Assembly (NCBI GenBank): GCA_017547315.1
Contig: JAFYQA010000166.1
Coordinates: forward strand, 1-13,642
DNA from: Roseburia sp.
Lineage (GTDB): Bacteria > Bacillota_A > Clostridia > Lachnospirales > Lachnospiraceae
DNA length: 13,642 nucleotides
Direction of reading: 5' to 3'
In this document: piece after piece, positions 1 through 7,826 of the stretch
Position numbering within the stretch: position 1 is the stretch's first letter
How the letters are laid out: the number at the start of each line of letters is the position of its first letter
Notes under the pieces: model-generated
What the model saw: the letters and a program-made list of their open reading frames with translations, nothing else
Databases searched by the model: none
Told to the model about the DNA's origin: nothing
Position numbers and translations under genes: made by a program

Positions 1-157
1 CTCTATCTTCAACACCTTTTAAGTTCTCTAAATTACCTGCATAAGTCAATGCATCTACGTTAATAATTCTGATTTCATTGTCATATTTACGGAACATGTA
101 ATGAATATAATTTGATCCAATAAAACCTGCTCCACCTGTTACTAAATATGTTCTCAT
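1..157 (-). CDS. rfbB: dTDP-glucose 4,6-dehydratase, N-terminal fragment (cut by window edge)
   Basis: Only the first 52 codons are present; the gene continues past base 1. The product should be the NAD-dependent enzyme that converts dTDP-glucose to dTDP-4-keto-6-deoxyglucose, the second step of dTDP-L-rhamnose synthesis in the cytoplasm. The visible part starts MRTYLVTGGAGFIGSNYIHY, with the dinucleotide-binding GxxGxxG motif at residues 8-14. It then has the stretch NVDALTYAGNLENL at about residues 33-46, which is characteristic of RfbB/RmlB rather than of other short-chain epimerases. The ATG at 157 has a strong ribosome binding site, AGGAGG, about 5 bases upstream. A promoter lies directly in front (211-239), so it can be transcribed independently of the genes before it. 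Context with rfbD and a glycosyltransferase supports the assignment. The catalytic YxxxK is outside the window. Confidence 0.9.
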   Translation of the reverse strand, partial: MRTYLVTGGAGFIGSNYIHYMFRKYDNEIRIINVDALTYAGNLENLKGVEDR

Positions 158-210
158 TATTTTCCTCCTAAATGTATATTAATACTTTACAACTTCTCAT
201 TAACTATTAC

Positions 211-239
211 ATTATATCACTTTTTTCACTAACTGACAA
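211..239 (-). promoter_or_regulatory. Sigma-A-type promoter for rfbB
   Basis: Read on the minus strand, TTGTCA (239-234) is followed after exactly 17 bases by TATAAT (216-211). That is five of six and six of six consensus matches at optimal spacing. It would start transcription near base 204 and give a leader of roughly 45 bases before the rfbB ATG at 157. No terminator is visible between the preceding glycosyltransferase stop (274) and this promoter, so rfbB may receive both read-through and its own transcripts. Confidence 0.75.
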
Positions 240-242
240 CTT

Positions 243-266
243 CAACTAGTACATTCGTACTGATTG
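243..266. promoter_or_regulatory. Dyad-symmetric element just upstream of the rfbB -35 box
   Basis: The sequence has a perfect inner repeat, AGTAC-ATTC-GTACT (248-261), flanked by matching outer arms CAA (243-245) and TTG (264-266). In total 16 of 24 positions are symmetric about the centre between 254 and 255. It ends 3 bases from the rfbB -35 hexamer, a usual place for a transcription-factor operator. No T-tract follows on the minus strand, so it is unlikely to be an intrinsic terminator for the upstream gene. Regulator unknown; binding function is an inference. Confidence 0.35.
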
Positions 267-273
267 TTCCTAT

Positions 274-2145
274 TTACACTCTGTCAATTGTATAGTCCAT
301 CTTCTTTTTCGAAAAATTAGGATTATAATATGGATCACCATATTCGAAAATATCAGCCCACTTTTTCAACATATAATCCGACTCTTTCTGCAGACGTGCC
401 TGTTTCTCCGGTGTATTCTCATAACCTCTCGACTTCGATTCATAATGAGTTGCCACCGCATATGGTGTATATACGATTCGGTAACCTGCAGCACCCATTT
501 TTAAGCACAAGTCAATATCATTATAGGCAACAGTCAACTCTTCTTCCAAGCCGCCAACCTCTTCAAAAACAGACTTTTTCACCATCATACAGGCTGCTGT
601 CACCGCACTATAATTCAACTGAAGATTCGCACGATGCATATAACCATGAAACTTGCTATCCATCCCCACAAACATACTGTTTGCAATGCCGCCAAGTCCA
701 ACTCCCACACCTGCATGCTGAATCGTACCATCCGGATATAAAAGTTTACAACCTACCGCTGCTACATCCTCACGTTGGCAATGTCCTAACATCTCTTCTA
801 GCCAATCTGCTGTCTGAATCTCGATATCATTATTCAACAAAAGCAAATACTTGCCCTTAGTAAAGCCAGCGCCAAAATTATTGATTGCAGAATAGTTAAA
901 ATAATCTTTCCAAGTCACTACACAAATACGATTCCCGTTGGCCAGCTTCCCCTCCATCGGTACGTCTGCTGTATAACCACATCCGGCAAGTTCTTCGTAA
1001 TATGCGAATGTTTCCTTCTCCGTGCTATTATTTTCAACAAGAATCACTTCATATTTACCGTATGTACTTCTTTCCACAGAAGCTATACATTTCTTCAGCA
1101 TTGCCACTTGATCTTTATTCGGAATAATTATAGAAATCAATTCTTCCTGCTGCACCTTATATTTCACACGATAAAATCCTAAATTCCTAGTCATAGAAAC
1201 TTCGCCTTCTATGCCCTTCGCTTTCAAATGATCCTCAATCGCCAACTTACCAGCCTCATAAGCATACATCTTACTAGCAGGATTCTCAGCAGTTGATCCC
1301 GCAGAAGTTCTCCAATGATAAAGAATTCTAGGCACATGTGCAACGCCTTTTGCCGCATCTGTGCAACGAAAAATAAAATCAAAATCCTGTGCGCCATTAT
1401 ATTTACTGATAAAACCACCAACTTTTTCTACAATCTCACGTCTTACCGTAAATAAATGCGTAATATAATTATTCGTCCGAAGTAAATCGATATTAAAATC
1501 CGGTTTAAAATGCGGATCGAAGTGTTCTGTTAAATCTTCTGATATTTTATCCTCATCCGAATATACTGCTTCGATTATCCCTTCTATTTTTTTACGTTTT
1601 ACAAGGGATGCTTTCCCCTCTGCTATATTAGCCGCTACAAGTGTTTCGTACAATGCTTCCGGTGGCAGGATGTCATCATGGTCTAATAAGCTTATCCATT
1701 CTCCCTCTGCCATTTCGAAAGCTTTATTCGTATTCTCCGCAATCCCCAGATTTTCCTCTAAATGACGGTAACGGATACGATTTTCCACACCATATCGTTC
1801 TTTTATCAGCTCATGAAGCTTCTCATCCGGGCTGCCATCTGCCAGGCATAACTGCCAGTTCGGATATGTCTGCTTCACAACAGAATCTATCATCTCACAC
1901 AAATATGCTTCTGGTGTCTTGTAAAGTGGCACACAAATACTAACCATCGGTGTATTCTGCCAATTCTTCACATCCTCTCGCTGAGCTTTTTCCTGTTCCG
2001 CTGTCATTGCATGTTTCTTATACCATTTATCATAAGATATTTTCTGGGAACGGAGTTTTTCCACTGCACGTATATAAAGTTCACGGAACCCGTATTCTTT
2101 TAAACACGCAATTCCCTTTTTTATCATATATTTATTAATTCTCAT
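274..2145 (-). CDS. Tandem-domain family 2 glycosyltransferase, probably for a rhamnose-containing polysaccharide
   Basis: This 623-residue protein has two GT-A (GT2) domains. Domain 1 spans about residues 66-290 with VSICVPLYK (68-76), DHDD (155-158, the metal/nucleotide-binding DxD type) and QDFD (253-256). Domain 2 spans about 335-565 with ISIIIPNKD (337-345), NNDIE (438-442) and NDIDLC (542-547). No signal peptide or membrane segment is evident, so it should work in the cytoplasm on lipid-linked intermediates. Two-domain GT2 enzymes of this build often add two sugars of a repeat unit. Rhamnose is suggested only by the flanking rfbD and rfbB. The ATG at 2145 lies inside the rfbD end (11-base overlap) and has AAGGAA 8 bases upstream, which supports this start over Met7. 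Domain 1 carries a basic stretch (KASLVKRKKIEG, about 178-189) before YSDEDK that looks like an insertion. Donor and acceptor cannot be read from sequence. Confidence 0.85.
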   Translation of the reverse strand: MRINKYMIKKGIACLKEYGFRELYIRAVEKLRSQKISYDKWYKKHAMTAEQEKAQREDVKNWQNTPMVSICVPLYKTPEAYLCEMIDSVVKQTYPNWQLCLADGSPDEKLHELIKERYGVENRIRYRHLEENLGIAENTNKAFEMAEGEWISLLDHDDILPPEALYETLVAANIAEGKASLVKRKKIEGIIEAVYSDEDKISEDLTEHFDPHFKPDFNIDLLRTNNYITHLFTVRREIVEKVGGFISKYNGAQDFDFIFRCTDAAKGVAHVPRILYHWRTSAGSTAENPASKMYAYEAGKLAIEDHLKAKGIEGEVSMTRNLGFYRVKYKVQQEELISIIIPNKDQVAMLKKCIASVERSTYGKYEVILVENNSTEKETFAYYEELAGCGYTADVPMEGKLANGNRICVVTWKDYFNYSAINNFGAGFTKGKYLLLLNNDIEIQTADWLEEMLGHCQREDVAAVGCKLLYPDGTIQHAGVGVGLGGIANSMFVGMDSKFHGYMHRANLQLNYSAVTAACMMVKKSVFEEVGGLEEELTVAYNDIDLCLKMGAAGYRIVYTPYAVATHYESKSRGYENTPEKQARLQKESDYMLKKWADIFEYGDPYYNPNFSKKKMDYTIDRV

Positions 2146-3004
2146 TCAAATATTCCTTCAATGCGTCATGCCAGTCCGCCATACGGTAATCACTGGTCAG
2201 TTTCAACATATAATTATCCAAAATCGAAAATGCCGGTCTCTTCGCTGATGCCGGATTCATCTGAGCATACTGCTCACTTGTCACATGATTCACTTTTGTC
2301 GTCTTACCTGTCAATTTAAAAATTTCTTCTGTAAAAGCCGCCCAGTTCGTATCACCTTCACAAGTCGCGTGGAACGTTCCATAATTCTCTGTACCTTCCA
2401 AATGTCGAATCATTTTCGCCAATTCTTTTGCACTTGTAGGTGTTCCGAGCTGATCACATACTACATTCACCTGTTCATAACTCTCAGAAAGGCGAAGCAT
2501 TGTTTTTACAAAATTCTTACCGTCTCCATACAACCAGGCTGTACGGAAAATGAAATGCTTTTTCGCAAATTCTTTTACGAATTTCTCACCTTCTAATTTC
2601 GTTTTACCATAAGCACTTACTGGATTTGGTTCGTCAAATTCCGTATATGGCACAGTTCCGTTTCCTTCGAATACATAATCCGTAGAAACATGTAACATTT
2701 TTGCGTCTACTGCATTCGCTGCGATACTCAAGTTCCTTGGTCCAATTGCATTAATCTGATATGCCAAATCCCACTCTTTTTCACAGGCATCTACATTTGT
2801 ATGTGCTGCACAGTTGATAATTACGTCTGGCTTTTCAGCTAACACTAATTCCATTACCTGTTCAATTTTTGTGATATCCAGGGCAATCACACCCTCACCT
2901 TCTACCACGTCTGTATTTACAAAAGTCACTTCATCCTGTTCATACTCTTTACGAATCGCACGACCCAATTGACCATTGCAACCTGTTACCAAAATTTTCT
3001 TCAT
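2135..3004 (-). CDS. rfbD: dTDP-4-dehydrorhamnose reductase
   Basis: The 289-residue product should reduce dTDP-4-keto-L-rhamnose to dTDP-L-rhamnose with NAD(P)H, the last step of the activated-rhamnose pathway. It begins MKKILVTGCNGQLG with the Rossmann GxxGxxG at residues 8-14, and has NCAAHTNVDACE (64-75), STDYVF (107-112) and the catalytic YGKTK (Tyr132, Lys136), all in the order typical of RfbD/RmlD. The family's C-terminal RP motif is seen as KRPAFSILDN. Length is normal for the family. A longer in-frame GTG start at 3037 overlaps the leuA stop, but the ATG at 3004 gives the standard N-terminus and has GAAGGG upstream, so I prefer it. The gene sits about 22 bases after leuA and overlaps the glycosyltransferase start by 11 bases, which suggests translational coupling with that gene. 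Confidence 0.93.
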   Translation of the reverse strand: MKKILVTGCNGQLGRAIRKEYEQDEVTFVNTDVVEGEGVIALDITKIEQVMELVLAEKPDVIINCAAHTNVDACEKEWDLAYQINAIGPRNLSIAANAVDAKMLHVSTDYVFEGNGTVPYTEFDEPNPVSAYGKTKLEGEKFVKEFAKKHFIFRTAWLYGDGKNFVKTMLRLSESYEQVNVVCDQLGTPTSAKELAKMIRHLEGTENYGTFHATCEGDTNWAAFTEEIFKLTGKTTKVNHVTSEQYAQMNPASAKRPAFSILDNYMLKLTSDYRMADWHDALKEYLNEN

Positions 3005-3026
3005 AACGTTTCCCTTCTTCGTATCT

Positions 3027-4697
3027 TTACTTTTCACTCAAACGATTTAATGCCGAAAAAAATGCTTTTATAGATGCTCGCGTAATATTCGAACTAACAC
3101 CTACACCAAATGTTTCTTTATTCGTATAATTATCTCTCATATGTATATATGCAGCAGCCTTCGCATGCGATCCTTCTGCCAATGCATGTCCCGTATAGTT
3201 TAACACCACTACATCCACAATATTCACACGATGTCTAACTGCCAATTTCACCGCATCAATCGGTCCATTTCCCTTCGCCTCTGAGTGTAACTCCATACCT
3301 CTGTATTTGAAATCAAGTTCTACAACTACATCATCTTGCAATGCACTCTGTTCATTTACTTTTACTTTGATATATTCAAATGGTGACTGTCGATCCAAAT
3401 ATTCGTTTTGGAACGTCTTCATAATAAGTGCCGGCGCAATCTCACCGCCTTTTTGCTCAGAAATCTTCTGAATAACACCTGCAAATTCACGTTGCATTTC
3501 TCGTGGAATTTTAAAGCCATATACATGTTCCATAATATAGGCCACTCCACCTTTTCCGGATTGACTGTTGATACGAACCACCGGTTCATATTTTCTACCT
3601 ATATCTGCCGGATCTATCGGCAAATATGGTACCAGCCACTGCTCCGTACTTCTCTCTCGCATTGCCTGCACACCTTTATTAATCGCATCCTGATGCGAAC
3701 CAGAAAATGCCGTAAATACAAGCTTCCCTGCATAAGGATGTCGCATATCTACACTCATCCTACAGCAACGCTCATATATCTCTATAATCTCATTTACATT
3801 CTCAATCTGTAATTTCGGGTCAATTCCCTGAGAAAACATGTTATAAGCAATCGTGAGCAAATCCACATTTCCTGAACGCTCTCCATTTCCAAACAACGTT
3901 CCCTCCACTCTATCAGCACCTGCTAACAGCGCTAATTCCGTTGCTGCTGTTCCAGTGCCACGATCATTATGCGGATGCACACTTAAAATTATATTTTCTC
4001 GTTCTTTAAAATGTCTGTTCATCCATTCAATCTGATCCGCATACACATTCGGTGTATTCAATTCCACGGTAGCCGGCAGATTAAAAATAATCGGATTCTC
4101 ATTTGCATGATTCCATTCCTCTTGAACAGCCGTGCAAATCTCTAATGCAAACTCCACTTCAGTTCCAGTAAAAGATTCAGGTGAATATTCCAGCTGAAGA
4201 TTCCCCTGATAATTTTTCATTCCTTCTTTTACCATTCTGGTTCCTAAAACCGCAATCTGAATGATATCTTCTTTCTCTTTATGAAACACTACATCCCTTT
4301 GCAAAACAGATGTAGAATTATAAATGTGAAATATCACATTTTTAATACCAGAAATAGCCTCAAAGGTTCTGTCTATCAAATCCTTACGACATTGACAAAG
4401 TACCTGTACTTTCACATCTTCCGGAATCAAATTTTCATCCACTAACTTACGCAAAAAGTCATATTCTATCTGCGACGCTGCCGGAAATCCAATTTCAATT
4501 TCCTTAAACCCTAATTTCAATAAAAGTTGGAACATTTCCACCTTTTCTTCCACATTCATTGGCTCCATCAACGCCTGATTACCATCGCGCAAATCCACAG
4601 AGCACCAGATTGGTGCTCTTTCAATCTCTTTATTTGGCCATTCCCGCTCCGCATAATCTAATACCGGAACGCGTGTGTACCTTTCGAATTTCAACAT
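3027..4697 (-). CDS. leuA: 2-isopropylmalate synthase, LeuA type 2
   Basis: The 556-residue enzyme condenses acetyl-CoA with 2-ketoisovalerate in the first committed step of leucine synthesis. The N-terminus and length match the type-2 LeuA group (Mycobacterium/Corynebacterium and fungal-like) rather than the shorter E. coli-like group. The catalytic TIM barrel (about 25-320) shows DLRDGNQ (35-41), HPHNDRG (241-247) and GNGERSGN (270-277). By spacing against the mycobacterial enzyme, Asp38, His241, His243 and Asn277 should be the metal ligands. A linker follows, then the C-terminal LeuA dimerisation and leucine-feedback domain (about 430-556). The start has AAGGAAAG about 9 bases upstream. 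Only 18 bases separate it from the HPr stop, so there is no room for a T-box or leader attenuator of its own. Other leucine genes are absent here. A related Claisen-type synthase such as homocitrate or citramalate synthase is less likely given the motifs. Confidence 0.92.
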   Translation of the reverse strand: MLKFERYTRVPVLDYAEREWPNKEIERAPIWCSVDLRDGNQALMEPMNVEEKVEMFQLLLKLGFKEIEIGFPAASQIEYDFLRKLVDENLIPEDVKVQVLCQCRKDLIDRTFEAISGIKNVIFHIYNSTSVLQRDVVFHKEKEDIIQIAVLGTRMVKEGMKNYQGNLQLEYSPESFTGTEVEFALEICTAVQEEWNHANENPIIFNLPATVELNTPNVYADQIEWMNRHFKERENIILSVHPHNDRGTGTAATELALLAGADRVEGTLFGNGERSGNVDLLTIAYNMFSQGIDPKLQIENVNEIIEIYERCCRMSVDMRHPYAGKLVFTAFSGSHQDAINKGVQAMRERSTEQWLVPYLPIDPADIGRKYEPVVRINSQSGKGGVAYIMEHVYGFKIPREMQREFAGVIQKISEQKGGEIAPALIMKTFQNEYLDRQSPFEYIKVKVNEQSALQDDVVVELDFKYRGMELHSEAKGNGPIDAVKLAVRHRVNIVDVVVLNYTGHALAEGSHAKAAAYIHMRDNYTNKETFGVGVSSNITRASIKAFFSALNRLSEK

Positions 4698-4715
4698 TCT
4701 TTTATCTTTCCTTAT

Positions 4716-4979
4716 TTATTCACCCAAGCCCTTTTCTACTAATTCAACAAGTGCCTGTAATGCATTTTCCTCATCTTCACCTTCACAAATCAGTTCTATT
4801 TCACAACCTGATTTAATACATGCCCCCAACACACTTAACACACTCTTGGCATTTGCAATATCATTTCCATATCGAAAAGTAATCTTTGACGAAAACTTCA
4901 TCGCCTCACTGCAAAGCACCCCTGCCGGTCTCAAATGCAATCCCGTCGGATTCTTTATGACCACTTTTTGACTTACCAT
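4716..4979 (-). CDS. HPr-family phosphocarrier protein
   Basis: This 87-residue protein matches HPr in length and motifs. The phosphorylatable histidine lies in PTGLHLRPAG with His15 at the standard position, and Ser46 in NAKSVLSVLG corresponds to the HPr kinase/phosphorylase target. Both sites being present argues for an HPr that could take phosphate from Enzyme I and also be regulated on serine, and argues against a Crh-type protein, which lacks His15. Residue 16 is Leu where classical HPr (GLHARPA) has Ala, so it may be a paralogue rather than the main sugar-transport HPr. It sits between glmM and leuA, away from ptsI, which also suggests a regulatory or secondary role. The ATG at 4979 has AGGGG as ribosome binding site, lying in the loop of a small hairpin (4980-5000). 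Confidence 0.88.
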   Translation of the reverse strand: MVSQKVVIKNPTGLHLRPAGVLCSEAMKFSSKITFRYGNDIANAKSVLSVLGACIKSGCEIELICEGEDEENALQALVELVEKGLGE

Positions 4980-5000
4980 AGTTTTTACCCCTTAAAAACT
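4980..5000 (-). promoter_or_regulatory. Hairpin presenting the HPr ribosome binding site in its loop
   Basis: On the minus strand the 21 bases directly before the HPr ATG are AGTTTTTA, then AGGGG, then TAAAAACT. The arms are perfect 8-base inverted repeats and the 5-base loop is the Shine-Dalgarno sequence. The stem is nearly all A-U pairs, so it should be only marginally stable. It could keep the ribosome binding site exposed or act as a temperature- or protein-sensitive switch. The repeat is seen; the function is inferred. It lacks the T-tract of a terminator. Confidence 0.4.
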
Positions 5001-5022
5001 CTTGATTCTCCCAAGCATAATT

Positions 5023-6372
5023 TTATAACATCGTTTTCGTAATCAATTCTGCCAACTTCTTTGCTTCTGTTTCGATTATCTCCTGATCTTTTCCTTCAAT
5101 CATAACACGCACTAATGGTTCTGTACCGGATGGACGAATCAATACACGTCCTTCTCCATTAAACTTCTTCTCCAAGTCTGCAATCGCCTCTGCTATTTCC
5201 GGATACTCCATATAGTCTTCTTTTTTATGATTTGGAACCTTTGCATTTACCAATGACTGCGGTAACACTTCCATCACAGAAGCAAGCTCTGATAATGGTT
5301 TCTTTGTTTCCACCATTACTCGCAATAAATTTAATGCACTAAGTAAACCATCTCCTGTTGTATTATCATCTAAGAATATTACGTGACCCGACTGTTCTCC
5401 ACCAAGGTTGTAACCATTTTCCATCATATTTTCAAGAACATAACGATCTCCAACCTTTGTCTTCTCCAATTTGAGACCCTCTTTCTGTGCCATCAATGTA
5501 AGACCCAAATTAGACATAACTGTCACAACAATGGTATCATTTTTCAATAATCCTTTGTTTTTCATATGAAGTCCACAGATAGCCATAATCTGATCACCAT
5601 CTACTAATTCACCATTTTCATCTACTGCAAGCATACGATCCGCATCACCATCAAATGCCAAACCAATCTGTGCTTTCTCATACACAACTCTCGCCTTCAA
5701 TTCATCCATATGCGTAGAACCACAGTTTGCATTGATATTCGTTCCATCTGGTTCTGTATGAAGTGCTACTAATTCAGCACCTAAATCCGTTAATGTCTGT
5801 ACTGATGTATAATAAGATGCACCTTCCGCACAATCGATTACAATCTTCATGCCTGTCAAATCTACCGGCACACATTTTTTCATAAACTTCACATACTGCT
5901 CTACCAAATCAAAACGATATTCAATTTTACCTACACCCGAACCAATTGGGAGCACAACATCTTTCATGTTGTTCGTAATCAATTCTTCTATCTCATCTTC
6001 CAAGGCATCTGATAATTTGTAACCATTTCCATTAAAAAATTTAATTCCATTAAACTCCATTGGATTATGTGATGCAGAAATCACAACGCCTGCATCTACC
6101 TTGTGTTTTCTGGTAAGATATGCAATAGCCGGTGTAGGCATAACACCAACAAAAATCGCATTCGCTCCTACCGAACAGATACCTGCCATCAATGCACTCG
6201 CTAACATACCACCAGAAATTCTAGTATCACACCCCACAATAATTGTAGGCTGGTGTTCTTGCTCTTTTGTCAACACATATGCACCTGCCTGGCCTAATTT
6301 TGTTGCCAATTCAATTGTCAATTCAGATCCCGCCACACCACGTACACCATCTGTTCCAAACATTCTTGCCAT
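5023..6372 (-). CDS. glmM: Phosphoglucosamine mutase
   Basis: The 449-residue enzyme interconverts glucosamine-6-phosphate and glucosamine-1-phosphate, feeding UDP-GlcNAc and hence peptidoglycan. The N-terminus [12 protein letters not shown] is the usual GlmM opening. The catalytic phosphoserine loop is ISASHNP with Ser101. The metal-binding loop DGDADR is at 241-246, the sugar-binding GGEQSGH at 324-330, and the phosphate-binding RPSGTEP at 413-419. The four phosphohexomutase domains are therefore all complete and length is standard. It follows cdaR by 20 bases, giving the conserved cdaA-cdaR-glmM order. In several Firmicutes the GlmM protein binds CdaA and lowers c-di-AMP synthesis, so the linkage has functional meaning. 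The start at 6372 has GAGGA about 9 bases upstream. FGTDG and the signature loops exclude phosphomannomutase with good confidence. Confidence 0.97.
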   Translation of the reverse strand: MARMFGTDGVRGVAGSELTIELATKLGQAGAYVLTKEQEHQPTIIVGCDTRISGGMLASALMAGICSVGANAIFVGVMPTPAIAYLTRKHKVDAGVVISASHNPMEFNGIKFFNGNGYKLSDALEDEIEELITNNMKDVVLPIGSGVGKIEYRFDLVEQYVKFMKKCVPVDLTGMKIVIDCAEGASYYTSVQTLTDLGAELVALHTEPDGTNINANCGSTHMDELKARVVYEKAQIGLAFDGDADRMLAVDENGELVDGDQIMAICGLHMKNKGLLKNDTIVVTVMSNLGLTLMAQKEGLKLEKTKVGDRYVLENMMENGYNLGGEQSGHVIFLDDNTTGDGLLSALNLLRVMVETKKPLSELASVMEVLPQSLVNAKVPNHKKEDYMEYPEIAEAIADLEKKFNGEGRVLIRPSGTEPLVRVMIEGKDQEIIETEAKKLAELITKTML

Positions 6373-6392
6373 ATTTCCTAATCCTCTTTTCC

Positions 6393-7826
6393 TTAATCTC
6401 TACTATCACCAGTATTCTCGGAAGGTTTTCCTTCTCCTTCGTTTTCTGTACTAGTATTCTCTGTACTATTCTCTCCTGGTTTTTCTGTACTTCCAGTAGC
6501 ACCGGCCTGTGTCGACTCTTCAGGCTTTTCACTGCTCTCTGTATTTTCTGTAGACTCGCTAGCGCCTCCATCCGCAACAGCCTTTATCTCCACCTCTACA
6601 AATGCTGATTCAACCGTATACAATGCTGGATCAATATTCAAAGATACTTTAACCGAATGAGTACCTTCTGTTAATCCATCCACATTTACCGTGCCTTTTA
6701 ATTCCACTGCATTCAGGTCATTATGTGCTCCTTTTCCCGCAGTAATCTTAACTATTGCATAACGTTCTACATACGACAACTGATAGCCCGATTTTAATCC
6801 CTCTGCAGTAAGATTGCTAACGGAGACTTTATATTCCTTAGTTTCTATCGGTTCTATCTCAGCGGTAACACTCACTTTCGCATCTGCGCTAACCACTAAT
6901 GACACGCCGCCTTCCAGATAAGTCGAAATATCAATGGTTTTTTTAATGCTTGATGTTACCCCTGTCAAATCCAACACCGCTGCCGGAATTTGGATTTTAT
7001 CCAACGTATTCAATACTGCCGCAACACCCTTGACACGTACAACAAGCGGGTCACTAAATACATCCACTAACTGATATCCTTTTGCCGGAGTTCCCATTGT
7101 TGTCAATTCTAATGGAACCTCTTTTGTATTCAATATCTGTGCCGAAATTCGAACCGTCTCCACGCTCTTATCTAATTTCGTTGTATCGATAACTTCGCCG
7201 TTTTCATCATAAAATACCGGAACAACATTATCCGTAATATCATTTGCCATTTCATTTACATTAATAGTAGCAACCACACTGTCAATCGAATTTACAACCG
7301 ATGTCGGGCCCGAAACCTGCACAACGTTAGTACTATCAATTTTTACCGTGCCCAAAGCACAGCCTTCCGCCACTGTACCAGATGTATTTGCCTTAATCTG
7401 GAACTGCTGTTTTCCCAAATCCTCTAAAGCCACTTCCAAATACATCTGTTTATTCTCTATCGTAATCTGATTACTATTTCGAATAGCCGAAACTGTTACC
7501 GGAACTCTGTAACCACCATTTGCTTTCGCTTCAATTTTCTCCATATCCGCCGTAGCCGAAAAATCAGCACCGGAAATACCCTCCCAAACACTTCTCTTCG
7601 TCGTGTAGTAGAAAGTAACCGTATTACTTTCATTCAATACATCCATGTATTTTCCCATATCAGTAATATATTCCTGATTTTTCATAAATACGCTAACTGT
7701 CATAGATTTTCTCACAGTTGGATCATCTGTATTTACAACAACAACCCATAAAACAGTTGCAAAAAATAATGCTAATAACTTGAGGCCGATATTATTCACC
7801 AATTTCCCGCCGAGCGTCTTTAACAT
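6393..7826 (-). CDS. cdaR: YbbR-domain regulator of diadenylate cyclase, with Ser/Glu-rich tail
   Basis: The 477-residue protein has one N-terminal membrane anchor (about 13-32, [15 protein letters not shown]). Four YbbR-like beta-rich repeats follow at roughly 44-132, 142-230, 236-324 and 332-414, and should lie outside the membrane. CdaR proteins bind CdaA and adjust its activity. The last 59 residues (about 419-477) are a low-complexity acidic tail of Ser, Thr, Glu, Gly, Pro and Asn with repeated STEN/STEK units, not needed for the YbbR fold and probably disordered on the cell surface. No LPxTG or lipobox is seen. The start is fixed by an AGGAGG ribosome binding site at 7834-7839, 7 bases upstream of the ATG and inside cdaA. 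The genes overlap by 35 bases in different frames, which implies translational coupling and balanced production. Confidence 0.93.
   Translation of the reverse strand: MLKTLGGKLVNNIGLKLLALFFATVLWVVVVNTDDPTVRKSMTVSVFMKNQEYITDMGKYMDVLNESNTVTFYYTTKRSVWEGISGADFSATADMEKIEAKANGGYRVPVTVSAIRNSNQITIENKQMYLEVALEDLGKQQFQIKANTSGTVAEGCALGTVKIDSTNVVQVSGPTSVVNSIDSVVATINVNEMANDITDNVVPVFYDENGEVIDTTKLDKSVETVRISAQILNTKEVPLELTTMGTPAKGYQLVDVFSDPLVVRVKGVAAVLNTLDKIQIPAAVLDLTGVTSSIKKTIDISTYLEGGVSLVVSADAKVSVTAEIEPIETKEYKVSVSNLTAEGLKSGYQLSYVERYAIVKITAGKGAHNDLNAVELKGTVNVDGLTEGTHSVKVSLNIDPALYTVESAFVEVEIKAVADGGASESTENTESSEKPEESTQAGATGSTEKPGENSTENTSTENEGEGKPSENTGDSRD
6442..6491 (-). repeat. Short degenerate tandem repeats in the cdaR tail
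   Basis: Three near-identical 11-base units of the form TTYTCTGTACT (plus strand) start at 6442, 6457 and 6481. They encode successive STEN/STEK peptides in the acidic C-terminal tail of CdaR. Repeats of this kind can change number by slippage or recombination, so tail length may vary between strains; that is inference. Confidence 0.5.

Noticed and set aside
248..261. Possible terminator after the glycosyltransferase gene
   Set aside because: The stem is only 5 pairs and no run of T follows on the minus strand; an operator-like role fits the position better.
330..860. A 176-codon plus-strand reading frame opposite the glycosyltransferase
   Set aside because: It is a His/Ser/Tyr/Pro-rich shadow of the GT2 second-domain coding sequence, with no ribosome binding site or domain.
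4980..5022. Possible terminator between glmM and the HPr gene
   Set aside because: The inverted repeat is almost all A-U, is followed by the HPr start codon rather than a T-tract, and contains the ribosome binding site in its loop.
6323..6577. An 84-codon minus-strand frame across the cdaR end and glmM start
   Set aside because: It is out of frame with both genes and arises from the repetitive low-complexity cdaR tail.
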